Below are positions 17,267-27,326 of a DNA stretch of 64,000 nucleotides, piece by piece. Location: positions 62,001-126,000 of the forward strand of contig DQPL01000122.1 in NCBI GenBank assembly GCA_015664885.1. The letters run 5' to 3'. Position numbers and translations under genes: made by a program. How positions within the stretch are numbered: the first letter of the stretch is position 1; the number at the start of each line of letters is the position of its first letter. This DNA comes from Gemmatimonadota bacterium. Its GTDB lineage: Bacteria > Gemmatimonadota > Gemmatimonadetes > Longimicrobiales > Gaopeijiaceae. Under the pieces are notes generated by a model, which ran no database searches, was not told the origin of the DNA, and worked only from the letters and a program-made list of their open reading frames with translations.

Positions 17267-18601
17267 ATGAGCCCACTCCCGACTTTCCACGGACATTTGC
17301 TCGAGACCTGCCGACGCAGGCGCGAGGTAGTTCTGAGCCAATTGGGCTCCGCTGTCATGATCCTGCCTTCAGCCTCGCTACGCTACCGATCGAGGGACAC
17401 CGAGTACAGGTATCGCCCCGACAGCGAGCTGTATTACCTGAGCGGGGCGACCGAGCCGGAAACGCTACTCGTGCTCGTGGGTGGGGACGATCCTCGTTTC
17501 GTTCTCTTCGTTCGCCCGCGCGACGCGGGGGCGGAGCTGTGGGCAGGTCCGCGGCTCGGACCGGATGCCGCTACGGAGCGCTATGGCGCTGATGAGTGCT
17601 ACTCGGTTGCGGAGCTGGACGAAAAGCTGCCCGGTTTGCTGCAGGAGGGCGACAGACTCCATTACCGGCTCGGTGCGGAAGAGAGGACGGACGGCTTCGT
17701 TCGCAAGGCGCTCGCTTGGGCCCGCGGCAGCGGCATGCGCCGGGGCACTGGACCCCGCGGGCTAGTCGATCCCGGAGAGATTCTCGATGAGTTGCGCCTT
17801 CGTAAGGATGTCGAGGAGGTCGAGGCGATCCGCGTCGCGGCGCGCATCAGCGCTGAGGGGCACCGGTCGGGTGCCGCCGTCATCGCGGAAGGCGTAGGAG
17901 AGTGGATCGTGGAGGCGGCCGTGGACGCTGGCTTTCGGGCGGCGGGGGCCAACGGTCCGGGCTTCCCGACGATCGTTGGGTCCGGCACCAACGCCTGTAC
18001 CCTCCACTACGTGGAGAACCGGGACACGATCGACGATGAGGCGCTGGTCTTGATCGACGCTGGAGCCGAGGTGGCGATGTACAACGGGGACATCACGCGC
18101 ACCTATCCGGCCGCTGGTGGCTTCTCAGACACGCAGCGCGACGTCTATCGAATTGTCGAGGCCGCGCGTCGCGCTGCGGTGGAGCAGGTCTCCCCGGGGG
18201 TCACGATCGCTTCGGTACATGAAGCCGCGGCCCGTACGATCCTCGAGGGGTTGGTGGGGCTCGGGGTGCTCTCGGGGCCAATGGAGGAGCTGTTCAGCGA
18301 GGCCGCGTACCGACTGTTCTTCCCGCACCAGACGTCCCATTGGCTCGGGCTCGACGTGCACGACCCCGGCGATTACGCGAAGGCGGGCGAATCGAGAGTG
18401 CTCGAGCCGGGCATGGTCTTCACGATAGAGCCCGGTCTCTACTTCCGTCCCGAAGCCTGCGAAGATGCCGCTGCTCGGTTCTCGGGCATCGGAGTGCGCA
18501 TCGAAGACGACGTGCTGGTGACCGACGACGGCTGCGAGGTGCTGACTGCCGCGCTACCGACGGGCGAGTCTGAGGTCGAGGATCTGGTAGGCGCCCGTTG
18601 A
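17267..18601 (+). CDS. pepP: Xaa-Pro aminopeptidase (M24B)
   Basis: A 444-residue aminopeptidase P. The N-terminal domain (about 8-130) contains RYRPDSELYYLSG, and the C-terminal pita-bread domain holds the dimetal ligands: Asp in LIDAGAEVAMYNGDITRTYP, His in FPHQTSHWLGLDVHDPGD, Glu in FTIEPGLYF and Glu in GIGVRIEDDVLVT. It removes N-terminal residues that precede proline, acting in the cytoplasm with manganese. The ATG follows about 95 bases of GC-rich intergenic DNA. The next gene's TTG overlaps its stop, so it leads into the folate block. Confidence 0.92.
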   Translation: MSPLPTFHGHLLETCRRRREVVLSQLGSAVMILPSASLRYRSRDTEYRYRPDSELYYLSGATEPETLLVLVGGDDPRFVLFVRPRDAGAELWAGPRLGPDAATERYGADECYSVAELDEKLPGLLQEGDRLHYRLGAEERTDGFVRKALAWARGSGMRRGTGPRGLVDPGEILDELRLRKDVEEVEAIRVAARISAEGHRSGAAVIAEGVGEWIVEAAVDAGFRAAGANGPGFPTIVGSGTNACTLHYVENRDTIDDEALVLIDAGAEVAMYNGDITRTYPAAGGFSDTQRDVYRIVEAARRAAVEQVSPGVTIASVHEAAARTILEGLVGLGVLSGPMEELFSEAAYRLFFPHQTSHWLGLDVHDPGDYAKAGESRVLEPGMVFTIEPGLYFRPEACEDAAARFSGIGVRIEDDVLVTDDGCEVLTAALPTGESEVEDLVGAR

Positions 18602-19461
18602 CGACGCCCGCCGCCGGACGCCACGCCCTCCTGCTCCAGCGCCTGCAGCAGCCGGGCCCGCTCGTGGCAGTGGAGCTACGACCGCCACGGTCGGATCTGG
18701 AGCCCGAAGACGGCATGGGCGCATGGATCGACCTGCACCACTCGCTCGGCCGGCTGACCAGCGACGACCTTTTCGTCTTTCTCACGGACAACGCTGTGGG
18801 GGGGGCTGAAGAGGAGAACCTTGCGCACGTCGGCGCGAACGTTGGTGAAGATGTCGACTTACGCCGGATTATCCCGATTCTGACCACGAAGCACTCGGTC
18901 GACTACTGCATGATGTTCGCGTCGCGCGCACAATCCGAGGGGTTCGATGCGCTCACCGTCCTCGGAGGCGACAAGTCGGTGGGTGTCCCGCGTTGCGTGC
19001 CTCACGGACGCGACCTTCGAGAGCTCCTGCGCGAGCGACTGCCCGATCTCGTACTGGGAGGGTGGGCCAACCCGCACCGCGACGCAGAAGAGCAGGTCGC
19101 GTTCTTGACCGCGGATGACGCCACCACGGACTTCGCGCTGACCCAGGTCGTTTCGCATCACAGCTTGGCAGGGGTCGAGCGATTCCTCGAGCGGATGCAC
19201 GAGGTCGGAGCCACAGTACCCACGGTCTTCGGCGTCTTCTTCTACCGCAGCGCCAACCCGAGGACTCTAGAGGCCCTGGGAGGATTCTTCCCGGTCCCGG
19301 CCGAAGAAGTGACACACGAATTCGAGAGCGCGTCCGCCGAGGAGATCTGCGCGCGGACGATTCGAGTCCTGCGAAGCGTAGGAGCACAAAAGATATACAT
19401 CAGCAACCTAGGCAACCGAGGCGCCGGCCGTCGCCTGAAGAGGATCATGGACCAGGTCTAG
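18598..19461 (+). CDS. Methylenetetrahydrofolate reductase-like protein
   Basis: A 287-residue TIM-barrel protein of the MTHFR superfamily. LVAVELRPPRSDL resembles the first strand of MetF, FDALTVLGGDKS corresponds to the folate-binding segment (usually LRGDxP), and DFALTQVVSHHSLAG corresponds to the ATQPIF-like strand. Several canonical MetF residues are altered, so the substrate may differ from methylene-THF. TTG 18598 overlaps the pepP stop (TTGA). It converges with the methyltransferase-MTHFR fusion that carries its own more canonical reductase domain, giving two MTHFR-type proteins side by side. Confidence 0.65.
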   Translation: MTTPAAGRHALLLQRLQQPGPLVAVELRPPRSDLEPEDGMGAWIDLHHSLGRLTSDDLFVFLTDNAVGGAEEENLAHVGANVGEDVDLRRIIPILTTKHSVDYCMMFASRAQSEGFDALTVLGGDKSVGVPRCVPHGRDLRELLRERLPDLVLGGWANPHRDAEEQVAFLTADDATTDFALTQVVSHHSLAGVERFLERMHEVGATVPTVFGVFFYRSANPRTLEALGGFFPVPAEEVTHEFESASAEEICARTIRVLRSVGAQKIYISNLGNRGAGRRLKRIMDQV

Positions 19462-19507
19462 CCCCTAGGAGCGGTCCCTCTACGGGCTGCCCGCACCCGC
19501 AAGACGA

Positions 19508-21355
19508 TTAAGCGGTCGCGCTGACCCCCGCCTCACGAAGCACCCGCAGTGCGACGTCCACGCGTCTGCTAGGCGCGCTGAGGTGATACCCCTGCACATG
19601 CGGCCGTACAGCCTCGATCATCTCGAGAGCGATGAGCACCCCTTCCTCGAGCGCTGCCTCTGGACCGCTTTCCTGGGCACCGCGCATGCGCTCCACGATT
19701 GCGTCCGGCACTACCACGCCGGGGACCTCGTGCGCGAGAAATTCCGCGTTCCGCAGGCTCAGGAAGGGCCAAATCCCCGCGATCATAGGGATGCTTCCGC
19801 TTCCCACGCGTTCCAGGAAGCGCTCCAGCGCTTCTGGGTCGAAAATCGGTTGTGTGACCGCGAAGTTGGCCCCGGCTTCGACCTTGTACCGGTAGCGTTC
19901 GACTTCGCGCTCTTGGTCGACCGCGCCGGGGTTGGCCGCGACGCCTTGTACGAACTCCGTGGGCGCCCCGATCGAGTTCCCGCCAGGGTCGATGCCGCGG
20001 TTCAGGCCGTTCATGACGTTGGTCATTCCGATGGAGTCGATGTCGAAGACGGCAGTCGCGTCGGGGTAGGGGCCCTGAAGCAGCGGCTCGCCGCTGACCA
20101 CCAACACATTTCGAATGCCTGCCGCGGCGGCTCCCAGCAGGTCAGAGATCATGCCGAGCATGTTGCGGTCCCTACAGGTGTAGTGCACCAGCGATTCAAT
20201 ACCGACCTCGTGTTCGACGATCAGCGCCGCGGAGAGAGCGCCCATTCGACTCACCGACCTCGGATTGTCGACAATCGCAAGTGTGTCGACTCCCGCGACC
20301 TTCAGGCGGCGGGCGGGCTCGATCAGCGCGGCCCGGTCCCAGCCGCGCGGCGGAATGATCTCTACCGATACAACCGGCTCTCCCCGAGCCAGCTTCCGAC
20401 CCCATGCGGAGCGAACCTCGAGCGGCACGGCCTCTGTCGCTATGTCCACGCCTGCCTCCGCCACGGGCTCAGCGGTGGCGACGGTCTTGGGTTGCAGAGA
20501 CGCTACAGCCTTACGGATCTGCTTGACGTGGTCCGGGGTCGTGCCGCAGCACCCGCCGACGAAGCGCACGCCGGCGTCGATCATGCGCTTCGCGTATTGC
20601 GCCATGTATTCGGGGCTGGCCAAGTACATCTTCCGGTCTCGCACGGTGCGGGGCAGGCCGGCATTAGGCTGTGCGATCAGCGGCAAGTTGGTCGCCTCCG
20701 CCATCTCCTCGATGGCATCGAGCATGACTGCTGGGCCGACCGAACAATTCAGGCCGACGACATCGACTCCGAGGTCGGTGAGCTCGCGCGCGATCAATGT
20801 CGCATCGTTGCCATAAGCGGTTTTGCCGCCCGGGCCCACCGTCATTTGCGCGATAATCGGTAGGTCGCTCAGCCCTCGCACGGCTCCGACGGCGCATCCG
20901 ATCTCGCTCATGTCCGAGAACGTCTCAAGCACGAACCCATCGACCCCGCCCTCGAGCAGCCCGTTCACCTGTCTTCGGAAGAAGTTGACCGCCTCTGAAC
21001 GTGCTGTTGGGCCCCATGGTTCGATGCGAATGCCGAGAGGGCCGATGGCACCGGCCACGCTCGCGCGTTTGCCCGCGGCGGCCCGCGCCAGTTCCGCCGC
21101 CGCCCGGTTGATCTCTTCGGTCTGCTCGGCCAGCCCATACGACGAGAGCTTCACCGGGTTGGCGCCGAAGGTGTTGGTTTCGAGGATCTCGGCGCCGGCC
21201 GACACATACTCGTCGTGGATCTGACGCACGAGCTCGGGTCGGCGCCTATTGAGCTCATCGTAGCACACGTTGACGAACACGCCGCGGCCGTACAGCAGTG
21301 TACCCATCGCGCCGTCGAATACGTGAACGAGTCCGTCCTCGATCAATGCCCTCAC
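19508..21355 (-). CDS. Homocysteine S-methyltransferase / methylenetetrahydrofolate reductase fusion
   Basis: A 615-residue two-domain enzyme like Bacillus YitJ. Residues 1-290 are a homocysteine methyltransferase domain ([27 protein letters not shown], and zinc ligands Cys in GLNCSVG and [12 protein letters not shown]). Residues about 320-610 are a canonical MTHFR ([33 protein letters not shown]). It could make 5-methyl-THF and transfer methyl groups to homocysteine, or feed MetH. GTG 21355 overlaps the MetH stop (GTGA), so it is the second gene of the metH operon and shares its leader control. Confidence 0.9.
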   Translation of the reverse strand: MRALIEDGLVHVFDGAMGTLLYGRGVFVNVCYDELNRRRPELVRQIHDEYVSAGAEILETNTFGANPVKLSSYGLAEQTEEINRAAAELARAAAGKRASVAGAIGPLGIRIEPWGPTARSEAVNFFRRQVNGLLEGGVDGFVLETFSDMSEIGCAVGAVRGLSDLPIIAQMTVGPGGKTAYGNDATLIARELTDLGVDVVGLNCSVGPAVMLDAIEEMAEATNLPLIAQPNAGLPRTVRDRKMYLASPEYMAQYAKRMIDAGVRFVGGCCGTTPDHVKQIRKAVASLQPKTVATAEPVAEAGVDIATEAVPLEVRSAWGRKLARGEPVVSVEIIPPRGWDRAALIEPARRLKVAGVDTLAIVDNPRSVSRMGALSAALIVEHEVGIESLVHYTCRDRNMLGMISDLLGAAAAGIRNVLVVSGEPLLQGPYPDATAVFDIDSIGMTNVMNGLNRGIDPGGNSIGAPTEFVQGVAANPGAVDQEREVERYRYKVEAGANFAVTQPIFDPEALERFLERVGSGSIPMIAGIWPFLSLRNAEFLAHEVPGVVVPDAIVERMRGAQESGPEAALEEGVLIALEMIEAVRPHVQGYHLSAPSRRVDVALRVLREAGVSATA

Positions 21356-24300
21356 GGAGTGTCTCCTTCCGGATCGTAACCGAGATTGGGCGACAACCAG
21401 AGTTCCGCCTCGGCAATGCTCCAGCCCTTCCGCCCGGCGTAGTCTTCCACCTGATCCCGTCCGATTCGGCCCACTCCGAAGTACGCCGCGTCCGGATGCG
21501 ACAGGTACCAACCACTCACGGATGCTGTAGGAGTCATCGCGAAGCTCTCGGTGAGCCGGATTCCGAGAGAGTTCTCGACGTCTAGCAGCTCGAAGAGTGT
21601 TCGCTTCTCGGTATGGTCCGGACAGGCGGGGTAACCGGGGGCCGGTCGGATCCCTCTGTACGCCTCTCGGACGAGCGCGTCGTTCGACAGCTCTTCCTTC
21701 GCAGCATACCCCCACAGTTCGCGGCGTACCCGCTCATGCATCGACTCGGCCAGCGCCTCCGCGAGTCGGTCCGCTACCGACTTCACCAGGATCGCACCGT
21801 AGTCGTCGTTGGCGTCCTCCAACTCACGAGCCATCTCCTCTACGCCAATGCCGGCTGTAACCGCGAAACCACCGACCCAATCGTGCTTCCCGGAATCCGC
21901 CGGGGCGACGAAATCCGCCAGGCAACGGTTCACCCGCCCATCCTTCGCGAACTGTTGGCGAAGATGGTGAAGCACGGTGAGGCGTTCTCTGCGGCCAGCG
22001 TCGGTGTACAGCTCGACGTCGTCGCCGATCGCGTTTGCCGGGAAGAAGCCGCTGACGGCGCGTGCGCTCACGCGACCATCTGCGACGAGACGGTCCAAGA
22101 GTGCCTCGGCATCGGCCTTGAGGCTGCGAGCCTGTTCGCCGACGATCTCATCGTCGAGGATCGCGGGATACTTGCCCGCCAACTCCCAGGCCTGGAAAAA
22201 GGGCGTCCAATCGATGTACTGCCGCAGTTCCGCGATCTCCACGTCGAAGACATGAACCCCTTGCTGGAACGGTGCTGGCGGGTCGTATGATGACCAATCC
22301 AGCTGCTCGGCCCGCTCTCGAGCCACCGCGATGGGCAGCAACTCGGTTCGAGCGGTGCGCTGCGCACGCCGCGCACGCTCGGACTCATAGCCGGCCCGCA
22401 CCTCGGCGATGTAGGTATCTCGGCCTTCGTCGTCCAACAGCGCAGACACGACTCCCACCGCTCTGGAGGCGTCCAGCACGTGCACAGTGGCCCCGTTGTA
22501 GTGGTGCTCGATCTTCACCGCGGTGTGCACCTTAGATGTCGTCGCGCCGCCAATCAGGAGGGGCGTATCAAAGCCCGTCCTCTCCATCTCCTTGGCGACG
22601 TGCACCATCTGAAGGAGTGACGGTGTGATCAGCCCCGACAGGCCGATCACATCGACCTGCTGCGCGCGTGCGGTCTCCAGGATGCGCTCGGAGGGCACCA
22701 TGACCCCGAGGTCGATCACCGAGTAGCCGTTACACTGCAGCACGACACCAACGATACTCTTGCCGATATCGTGCACGTCACCCTTGACGGTGGCGAGCAG
22801 CACCGTGCCCTTGTCGGTCGTGCCCGACTTCTCGGCCTCCAAGAACGGCGTGAGGTAGCTCACCGCCTTCTTCATCACCCGCGCGCTCTTCACAACTTGT
22901 GGCAAGAACATGCGACCGCTGCCGAAGAGGTCGCCGACGACGTTCATGCCGTCCATGAGCGGCCCCTCGATCACATCGAGCGCCAGCGGCAACTCCCGGC
23001 GCGCTGCTTCTGCGTCCTGCTCGACGAATTTGTCGATGCCTTGCACGAGCGCGTGCTTCAGCCGCTCGTGCACATCGAGCTCGCGCCACGTCAGGTCCTC
23101 GTCGGTGCGGTGTTTGGTGGTGCCGGACCGCGTTAGGGCGATCTGAGTGAGTGTCTCCGTCGCGTCCGGAGATCGTACGAAGAGCACATCTTCCACGGGC
23201 TCGAGCAGATCGGCTGGAATCTCGTCGTAGACCGGTAGTGCACCCGCGTTCACGATGCCCATGTCGAGTCCTGCGTTGATCGCGTGGTAGAGAAAGGCCG
23301 TGTGCATGGCCTCTCTCACCTCTGGGCTGCCGCGGAAGGAGAACGACACGTTGCTGATGCCGCCGCTCGTCAGCGCGTGTGGACACGATTTCTTGATTTG
23401 TCGGACCGCCTCGATGAAGCGGATCGCGTATTCGTCGTGCTCTTCGATTCCGGTCGCCACGGCGAAGACGTTGGCGTCGAAGATGATGTCCTCGGGAAGG
23501 AAACCCTCTTCGTCGACGAGGATCCTGTAGACGCGCTCACAGATCTCCACCTTGCGCTCCAGTGTGTCCGCTTGACCCTCTTCGTCGAACGCCATGACCA
23601 CTGCTGCCGCACCATACCGGCGTACGGTGCGGGCTCGTTCACGGAACGCGTCTTCGCCGTCCTTCAGCGAAATCGAATTCACGACGCCCTTGCCCTGAAG
23701 GGTCTTGAGGCCGGCCTCGATCACCTCCCAGTCGGAGGAGTCCACCATGACCGGGATGCGCGCGATCTCGGGCTCGGACGCCAGCAGGTTGAGGAAGCGC
23801 GGCATCGCCGCGACTCCGTCGAGCAGCCCCTCATCCATGTTCACGTCGATGATCTGCGATCCGCCTTGAACCTGCTGAAGCGCCACCTCGATCGCGGTCT
23901 CGTAGTCTTCTTCCTTGATGAGGGTGGCGAATCGCCTCGAGCCCGAGACGTTTGTGCGCTCGCCGACGTTCACGAAAAGCGATTCGGGACCGATCGTGAG
24001 CGGCTCCAGACCGGACAGCCGAGTCCGCCGGGGCGGCTCGGGGACCGTGCGTGGCGGACGGCCGACGACGACATCTGCGATCGCCCGGATGTGATCCGGG
24101 GTCGTGCCGCAGCAGCCACCCACGATGTTCAGGAATCCTGCGTCCACGAAGTCCGACGTCACGCTCGCCATGTGGTCCGGCGTGTCGTCGTATTCGCCGA
24201 ACTCGTTGGGAAGCCCGGCGTTGGGATAGCAGCTGATCGGCAGCCGAGCCACGTCGGACAGCTCTTCGAGATGCGGTCGCAGCTGATCGATTCCGAGCGC

Positions 24301-25077
24301 GCAGTTCAGCCCCACGCTGAGCAGGCCGCTTTCCCGACCCGGTCCGGGATGCACGCCGTGAGCGATGGCGTTGTAGAACGCCTCGGGTGTCTGTCCGGAG
24401 AGCGTACGCCCGCTCTGGTCGGTGATCGTCCCGGACATCATCACCGGTATGTCGACCGCCACTTCGGCGAGCACCAGAGAGAGCGCGTACAGTGCCGCTT
24501 TCGCGTTCAGCGTGTCGAATGCGGTCTCGACCAGTAGGATGTCCACGCCGCCTTCGAGTAGGCCATGCGCCTGTTCCTGATACGCCCGGACGAGCTCATC
24601 GAACGTGACGTTGCGCGCGCCGGGGTCGCCCACGTCGGGCGAGATGGACGCCGTGCGGTTCGTGGGGCCGAGCGCGCCGGCAACCCAACGAGTACGGGAT
24701 GGGTCGCGCGCGTCGGCGGCGTCGGCGGCTTCGCGCGCGAGACGAGCGCCGGCGCGATTGAGCTCACGCGCGATCTCTTCCAGCCCATAGTCCTCGAGCG
24801 AAATTCGGTTGGCGTTGAACGTATTGGTCTCGATCAGGTCCGCGCCCGCCTCCAGGTATTCGGCGTGGATATCGCGGATCAAGGCGGGCTGCGAGAGGCA
24901 CAGGATGTCATTGGCTCCGAAAAGATCGGAGTCGGTGTCGGCGAAGCGTTGACCCCGGAAGTCCTCTTCACCGAGCTCGTGGCGCTGAATCATCGTGCCC
25001 ATCGCGCCGTCTAGGACGAGGATCCTGTGCTGCAACTCTTCCCGAATCAAACCGGCCCGGCCAGCGGATGACGCCAT
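21352..25077 (-). CDS. metH: Cobalamin-dependent methionine synthase
   Basis: A 1241-residue enzyme with all four MetH modules in order: homocysteine domain ([32 protein letters not shown]), pterin domain (about 365-620, [14 protein letters not shown]), cobalamin domain ([14 protein letters not shown] with the cobalt-ligating His) and C-terminal SAM-binding activation domain ([29 protein letters not shown]). It methylates homocysteine from 5-methyl-THF. The start is set at ATG 25077, with GAGGA 6 bases upstream. A longer frame back to 25182 exists but would translate the terminator and aptamer structures. The downstream fusion gene is coupled to it. Confidence 0.97.
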   Translation of the reverse strand: MASSAGRAGLIREELQHRILVLDGAMGTMIQRHELGEEDFRGQRFADTDSDLFGANDILCLSQPALIRDIHAEYLEAGADLIETNTFNANRISLEDYGLEEIARELNRAGARLAREAADAADARDPSRTRWVAGALGPTNRTASISPDVGDPGARNVTFDELVRAYQEQAHGLLEGGVDILLVETAFDTLNAKAALYALSLVLAEVAVDIPVMMSGTITDQSGRTLSGQTPEAFYNAIAHGVHPGPGRESGLLSVGLNCALGIDQLRPHLEELSDVARLPISCYPNAGLPNEFGEYDDTPDHMASVTSDFVDAGFLNIVGGCCGTTPDHIRAIADVVVGRPPRTVPEPPRRTRLSGLEPLTIGPESLFVNVGERTNVSGSRRFATLIKEEDYETAIEVALQQVQGGSQIIDVNMDEGLLDGVAAMPRFLNLLASEPEIARIPVMVDSSDWEVIEAGLKTLQGKGVVNSISLKDGEDAFRERARTVRRYGAAAVVMAFDEEGQADTLERKVEICERVYRILVDEEGFLPEDIIFDANVFAVATGIEEHDEYAIRFIEAVRQIKKSCPHALTSGGISNVSFSFRGSPEVREAMHTAFLYHAINAGLDMGIVNAGALPVYDEIPADLLEPVEDVLFVRSPDATETLTQIALTRSGTTKHRTDEDLTWRELDVHERLKHALVQGIDKFVEQDAEAARRELPLALDVIEGPLMDGMNVVGDLFGSGRMFLPQVVKSARVMKKAVSYLTPFLEAEKSGTTDKGTVLLATVKGDVHDIGKSIVGVVLQCNGYSVIDLGVMVPSERILETARAQQVDVIGLSGLITPSLLQMVHVAKEMERTGFDTPLLIGGATTSKVHTAVKIEHHYNGATVHVLDASRAVGVVSALLDDEGRDTYIAEVRAGYESERARRAQRTARTELLPIAVARERAEQLDWSSYDPPAPFQQGVHVFDVEIAELRQYIDWTPFFQAWELAGKYPAILDDEIVGEQARSLKADAEALLDRLVADGRVSARAVSGFFPANAIGDDVELYTDAGRRERLTVLHHLRQQFAKDGRVNRCLADFVAPADSGKHDWVGGFAVTAGIGVEEMARELEDANDDYGAILVKSVADRLAEALAESMHERVRRELWGYAAKEELSNDALVREAYRGIRPAPGYPACPDHTEKRTLFELLDVENSLGIRLTESFAMTPTASVSGWYLSHPDAAYFGVGRIGRDQVEDYAGRKGWSIAEAELWLSPNLGYDPEGDTP

Positions 25078-25089
25078 GGATTCCTCGAC

Positions 25090-25123
25090 AAAAAAAGGCC
25101 CCTCGCGACGGTGCGCGACAGGG
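25090..25123 (-). terminator. Intrinsic terminator in the metH leader
   Basis: On the minus strand, CCCT (25123-25120) and CGCG (25117-25114) pair with CGCG (25107-25104) and AGGG (25103-25100), with a 2-base bulge and a 6-base loop. GGCC and seven consecutive T bases (25096-25090) follow. The T run ends 13 bases before the metH ATG. A terminator between promoter and start codon implies attenuation. Confidence 0.75.
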
Positions 25124-25127
25124 CGGT

Positions 25128-25200
25128 GGTCTTTTAGCTCGTTCGCGGGCTCGTCACACTGGACGGGTCCCGCGGGCCGCAATACTCCTCAAATCGCCCC
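25128..25200 (-). promoter_or_regulatory. SAM-II/SAM-V-like riboswitch candidate upstream of metH
   Basis: Read on the minus strand: GGGC, GATTTGAGGAGTATTGC, GCCC (a 4-bp P1-like stem), then a stable inserted hairpin (CGCGGG 25174-25169 with CCCGCG 25149-25144, plus an inner CGTC/GACG), then GCTAAAAGACC (25138-25128). GAUUU, UAUUGC and GCUAAAA are the invariant parts of the SAM-II core. The pseudoknot pair that is CC...GG in the known metX aptamer is GG (25188-25187)...CC (25129-25128) here, a compensatory change. It abuts the leader terminator. The inserted hairpin and short P1 are atypical. Confidence 0.6.
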
Positions 25201-25309
25201 AGATCTACTCAGAGGAAACTAGCGTCACTCACGGGGAGCGCCAAGTTACAGGAAACCCGCGACGCTCTGCTCCGCCATTGGCGAACGAATCCAGCCGACG
25301 CTGCTCGAA

Positions 25310-26218
25310 ATGACGATGAACCGCTGGCCGGCTCGACCGCATGTCGGCACCTCGTTCTACAAGGCGCACGGCCTGGGCAACGATTACCTGGTGTTCCGAG
25401 AGGGTTCCGGCTGGTGTGCGACTCCCGACGCGATCCGAGCGGTGTGCGACCGACATCGCGGGATCGGTTCGGACGGCGTGGTGGTGCTGCTCGCCAACCA
25501 GGACGACGACCTGCTACGCCTGCGCATGTTCAATCCGGATGGCAGTGAGTTCGAGCGCAGCGGGAACGGACTGCGCATCCTCGCGTCCTACCTCGCTCGC
25601 GAGGGCCTCGTGGGTGTGGAGCCCTTCGCGGTCGAGGTCGGTGGGGCTCTGGTCGAGATGACCGTGCACGGAGTTCAGGGCTCCACGTACGATGTCTCAG
25701 CTGACATGGGGCGCTGCTACGTCGGGCCCGAGGCCGTCGGACTGAACCAGAGCGCGCTCGACGAGCATGGTGGGTTCGCCGGTCCGGATGGCGCGCCGCT
25801 CCATGTCGTCCCGGTGTCGGTGGGCAATCCACACCTGGTTGCGCTCGTGCCCGAAGCGACCGAAGCGCTGCTCGAGTCGATCGGCCCTTTCTTGTCGTCC
25901 CACGCCGCTCTCAGCGAGGGAGCGAACGTGCAACTCGCGACGCCGTGCGGTCCCGGGCACGTGCGAGCCCTCATTTGGGAGCGGGGCGTGGGGCGCACCA
26001 GCGCCTCGGGTACCAGCGCCTGCGCGGTAGCGATCGCGGCGGTCGCTGAAGGGCTCATGGAGGCGGGCGACGTCAACGTTGAGATGCCCGGCGGCTCTCT
26101 CGTCGTATCGGTGACGTCGGAGTACGACACCGTGCTGCGCGGGCCCGTCGAGGAAATATTGAGTGGCCAACTAGCGACCGAGTGGGTGTCGCGGCTCGCA
26201 CCGCCTACAGGTAACTAG
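25310..26218 (+). CDS. dapF: Diaminopimelate epimerase-like protein, catalytic Cys pair replaced by Ser
   Basis: A 302-residue protein with the two-lobed DapF fold: FYKAHGLGNDYLVF at the start, HRGIGSDGVVVL, NPDGSEFERSGNGLRI, VGNPHLVALV and the second-lobe loop ending TSACAVA. DapF inverts one centre of LL-diaminopimelate for lysine and peptidoglycan using two cysteines as base and acid. Here the first (normally CGNG) is Ser 84 in RSGNG, and the second (normally ACGxGAC) is Ser 233 in ASGTSAC. Ser/Ser variants annotated as DapF may exist in databases; the activity is uncertain. ATG 25316 is an alternative start. It diverges from metH and converges with lptG. Confidence 0.8.
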   Translation: MTMNRWPARPHVGTSFYKAHGLGNDYLVFREGSGWCATPDAIRAVCDRHRGIGSDGVVVLLANQDDDLLRLRMFNPDGSEFERSGNGLRILASYLAREGLVGVEPFAVEVGGALVEMTVHGVQGSTYDVSADMGRCYVGPEAVGLNQSALDEHGGFAGPDGAPLHVVPVSVGNPHLVALVPEATEALLESIGPFLSSHAALSEGANVQLATPCGPGHVRALIWERGVGRTSASGTSACAVAIAAVAEGLMEAGDVNVEMPGGSLVVSVTSEYDTVLRGPVEEILSGQLATEWVSRLAPPTGN

Positions 26219-26255
26219 GCGAGTAAGCTGCGCTATGCGCCAAGGCCGGTCTGGC

Positions 26256-27326
26256 CTACGTACGCACTCGCGCCAAGAGTACCAGCGCCGCCCCGAAGAA
26301 GACGAAATTGGGGAGCCACGCCGCGGTAAGCGGTGAGATCGCGCCCGCTCCACCGACTGCGCCAGAGATCTTGAGCATCAGGATATAGACGATCACGGTC
26401 CCCAGGGAAATCCCGATCCCGTAGGCGTTTCCACCCCGCTTGTTGCTCGTCGCCAGTGGCGCACCGAACAAGAGCACGACGAGCGTCGCGACGGCGATCG
26501 ACAGCTTCTGCTCACGTCTCACCAGCAGCTCGTCTGCGTTGCCCCCTGTCCGCTCCAGGATGCCCGCCAGGTGATCGATCTCGGCATAGGTCATCTCGTC
26601 AGGCTCACGCGGAGCTTCCAGCAACTCATCCGGTCTCTCGACCATGTCGCGCATGACGAGGCGATTGAACTGGATGGACTGCTCCGCCGAATCGGGTGTG
26701 AGGGTGCGCAGGTATCCTCTCTGCAGCCGCCAGCCTTGGATCGAATCCCAGACCGCGGATTCCGCGAGTACGTGTAGTCCGTTGGAACCGTCCACGGGTG
26801 GTCGCTCGATCACAACGGTCGACATGTGTCCGTCGCCTGCCGTGAGCCGACCGATCTGCCATGTCATGCCGCTCTCCGAGCGATAGACGAAGCCGGAGCG
26901 CCACGAGCGTCGCGGGTCCTCGTTTCTGAGGATCGCCGCCGCGATGCGGTTACCGTGCGGCTCGAGCTCGGTGAGCGCTAGCGCCACCCCGGTGAGTAGC
27001 ACGCCCATGACCACGATCGGCACGATCACCCGGTGAAACGAGATGCCCCCGGCCTTGGCGGCGACGAGCTCACGGTGGGTCGTCATCCCGTGGACGGTGA
27101 AGACCGCCGCGATCAGGGCGGCGAAGGGGAACGACCACTTGATGAACATCGGCATCATGAACACGTAGGCCTGCGCCACCTCGGCGACGGACAGGCCCCG
27201 ATCGATGAAGTCGTCCATGTTCTCCGTGATGTGGCCGATCACGAGCAACGGCGGGCCGGCGATCACGAAGACGGAGAAGTGGCGCAGGAAGGTCCCGGCA
27301 ACGAGCCGGTCGAGAATCCGGATCAC
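26256..27326 (-). CDS. lptG: LPS export permease LptG-like
   Basis: A 356-residue LptF/LptG-family permease. GTG 27326 overlaps the upstream gene's stop (GTGA). Three N-terminal membrane segments (FVIAGPPLLVIGHI, FPFAALIAAVFTVHGMT, VPIVVMGVLLTGVALALTEL) precede a periplasmic jelly-roll-like domain of about 150 residues, followed by three C-terminal segments. The N-terminal MIRILDRLVAGTFLRHF matches the coupling-helix start typical of this family. With LptF it forms the inner-membrane pair that extracts lipopolysaccharide and, with LptB, pushes it to the LptC/A/D bridge. Assignment as G rather than F follows gene order and length only. Confidence 0.85.
   Translation of the reverse strand: MIRILDRLVAGTFLRHFSVFVIAGPPLLVIGHITENMDDFIDRGLSVAEVAQAYVFMMPMFIKWSFPFAALIAAVFTVHGMTTHRELVAAKAGGISFHRVIVPIVVMGVLLTGVALALTELEPHGNRIAAAILRNEDPRRSWRSGFVYRSESGMTWQIGRLTAGDGHMSTVVIERPPVDGSNGLHVLAESAVWDSIQGWRLQRGYLRTLTPDSAEQSIQFNRLVMRDMVERPDELLEAPREPDEMTYAEIDHLAGILERTGGNADELLVRREQKLSIAVATLVVLLFGAPLATSNKRGGNAYGIGISLGTVIVYILMLKISGAVGGAGAISPLTAAWLPNFVFFGAALVLLARVRT

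Noticed and set aside
25128-25200. SAH riboswitch in the metH leader
   Set aside because: GAGGAGUAUUGC resembles the SAH aptamer start, but the expected P1 partner (CUC...) and the 3' pairing strand are missing. SAM-II parts fit better.
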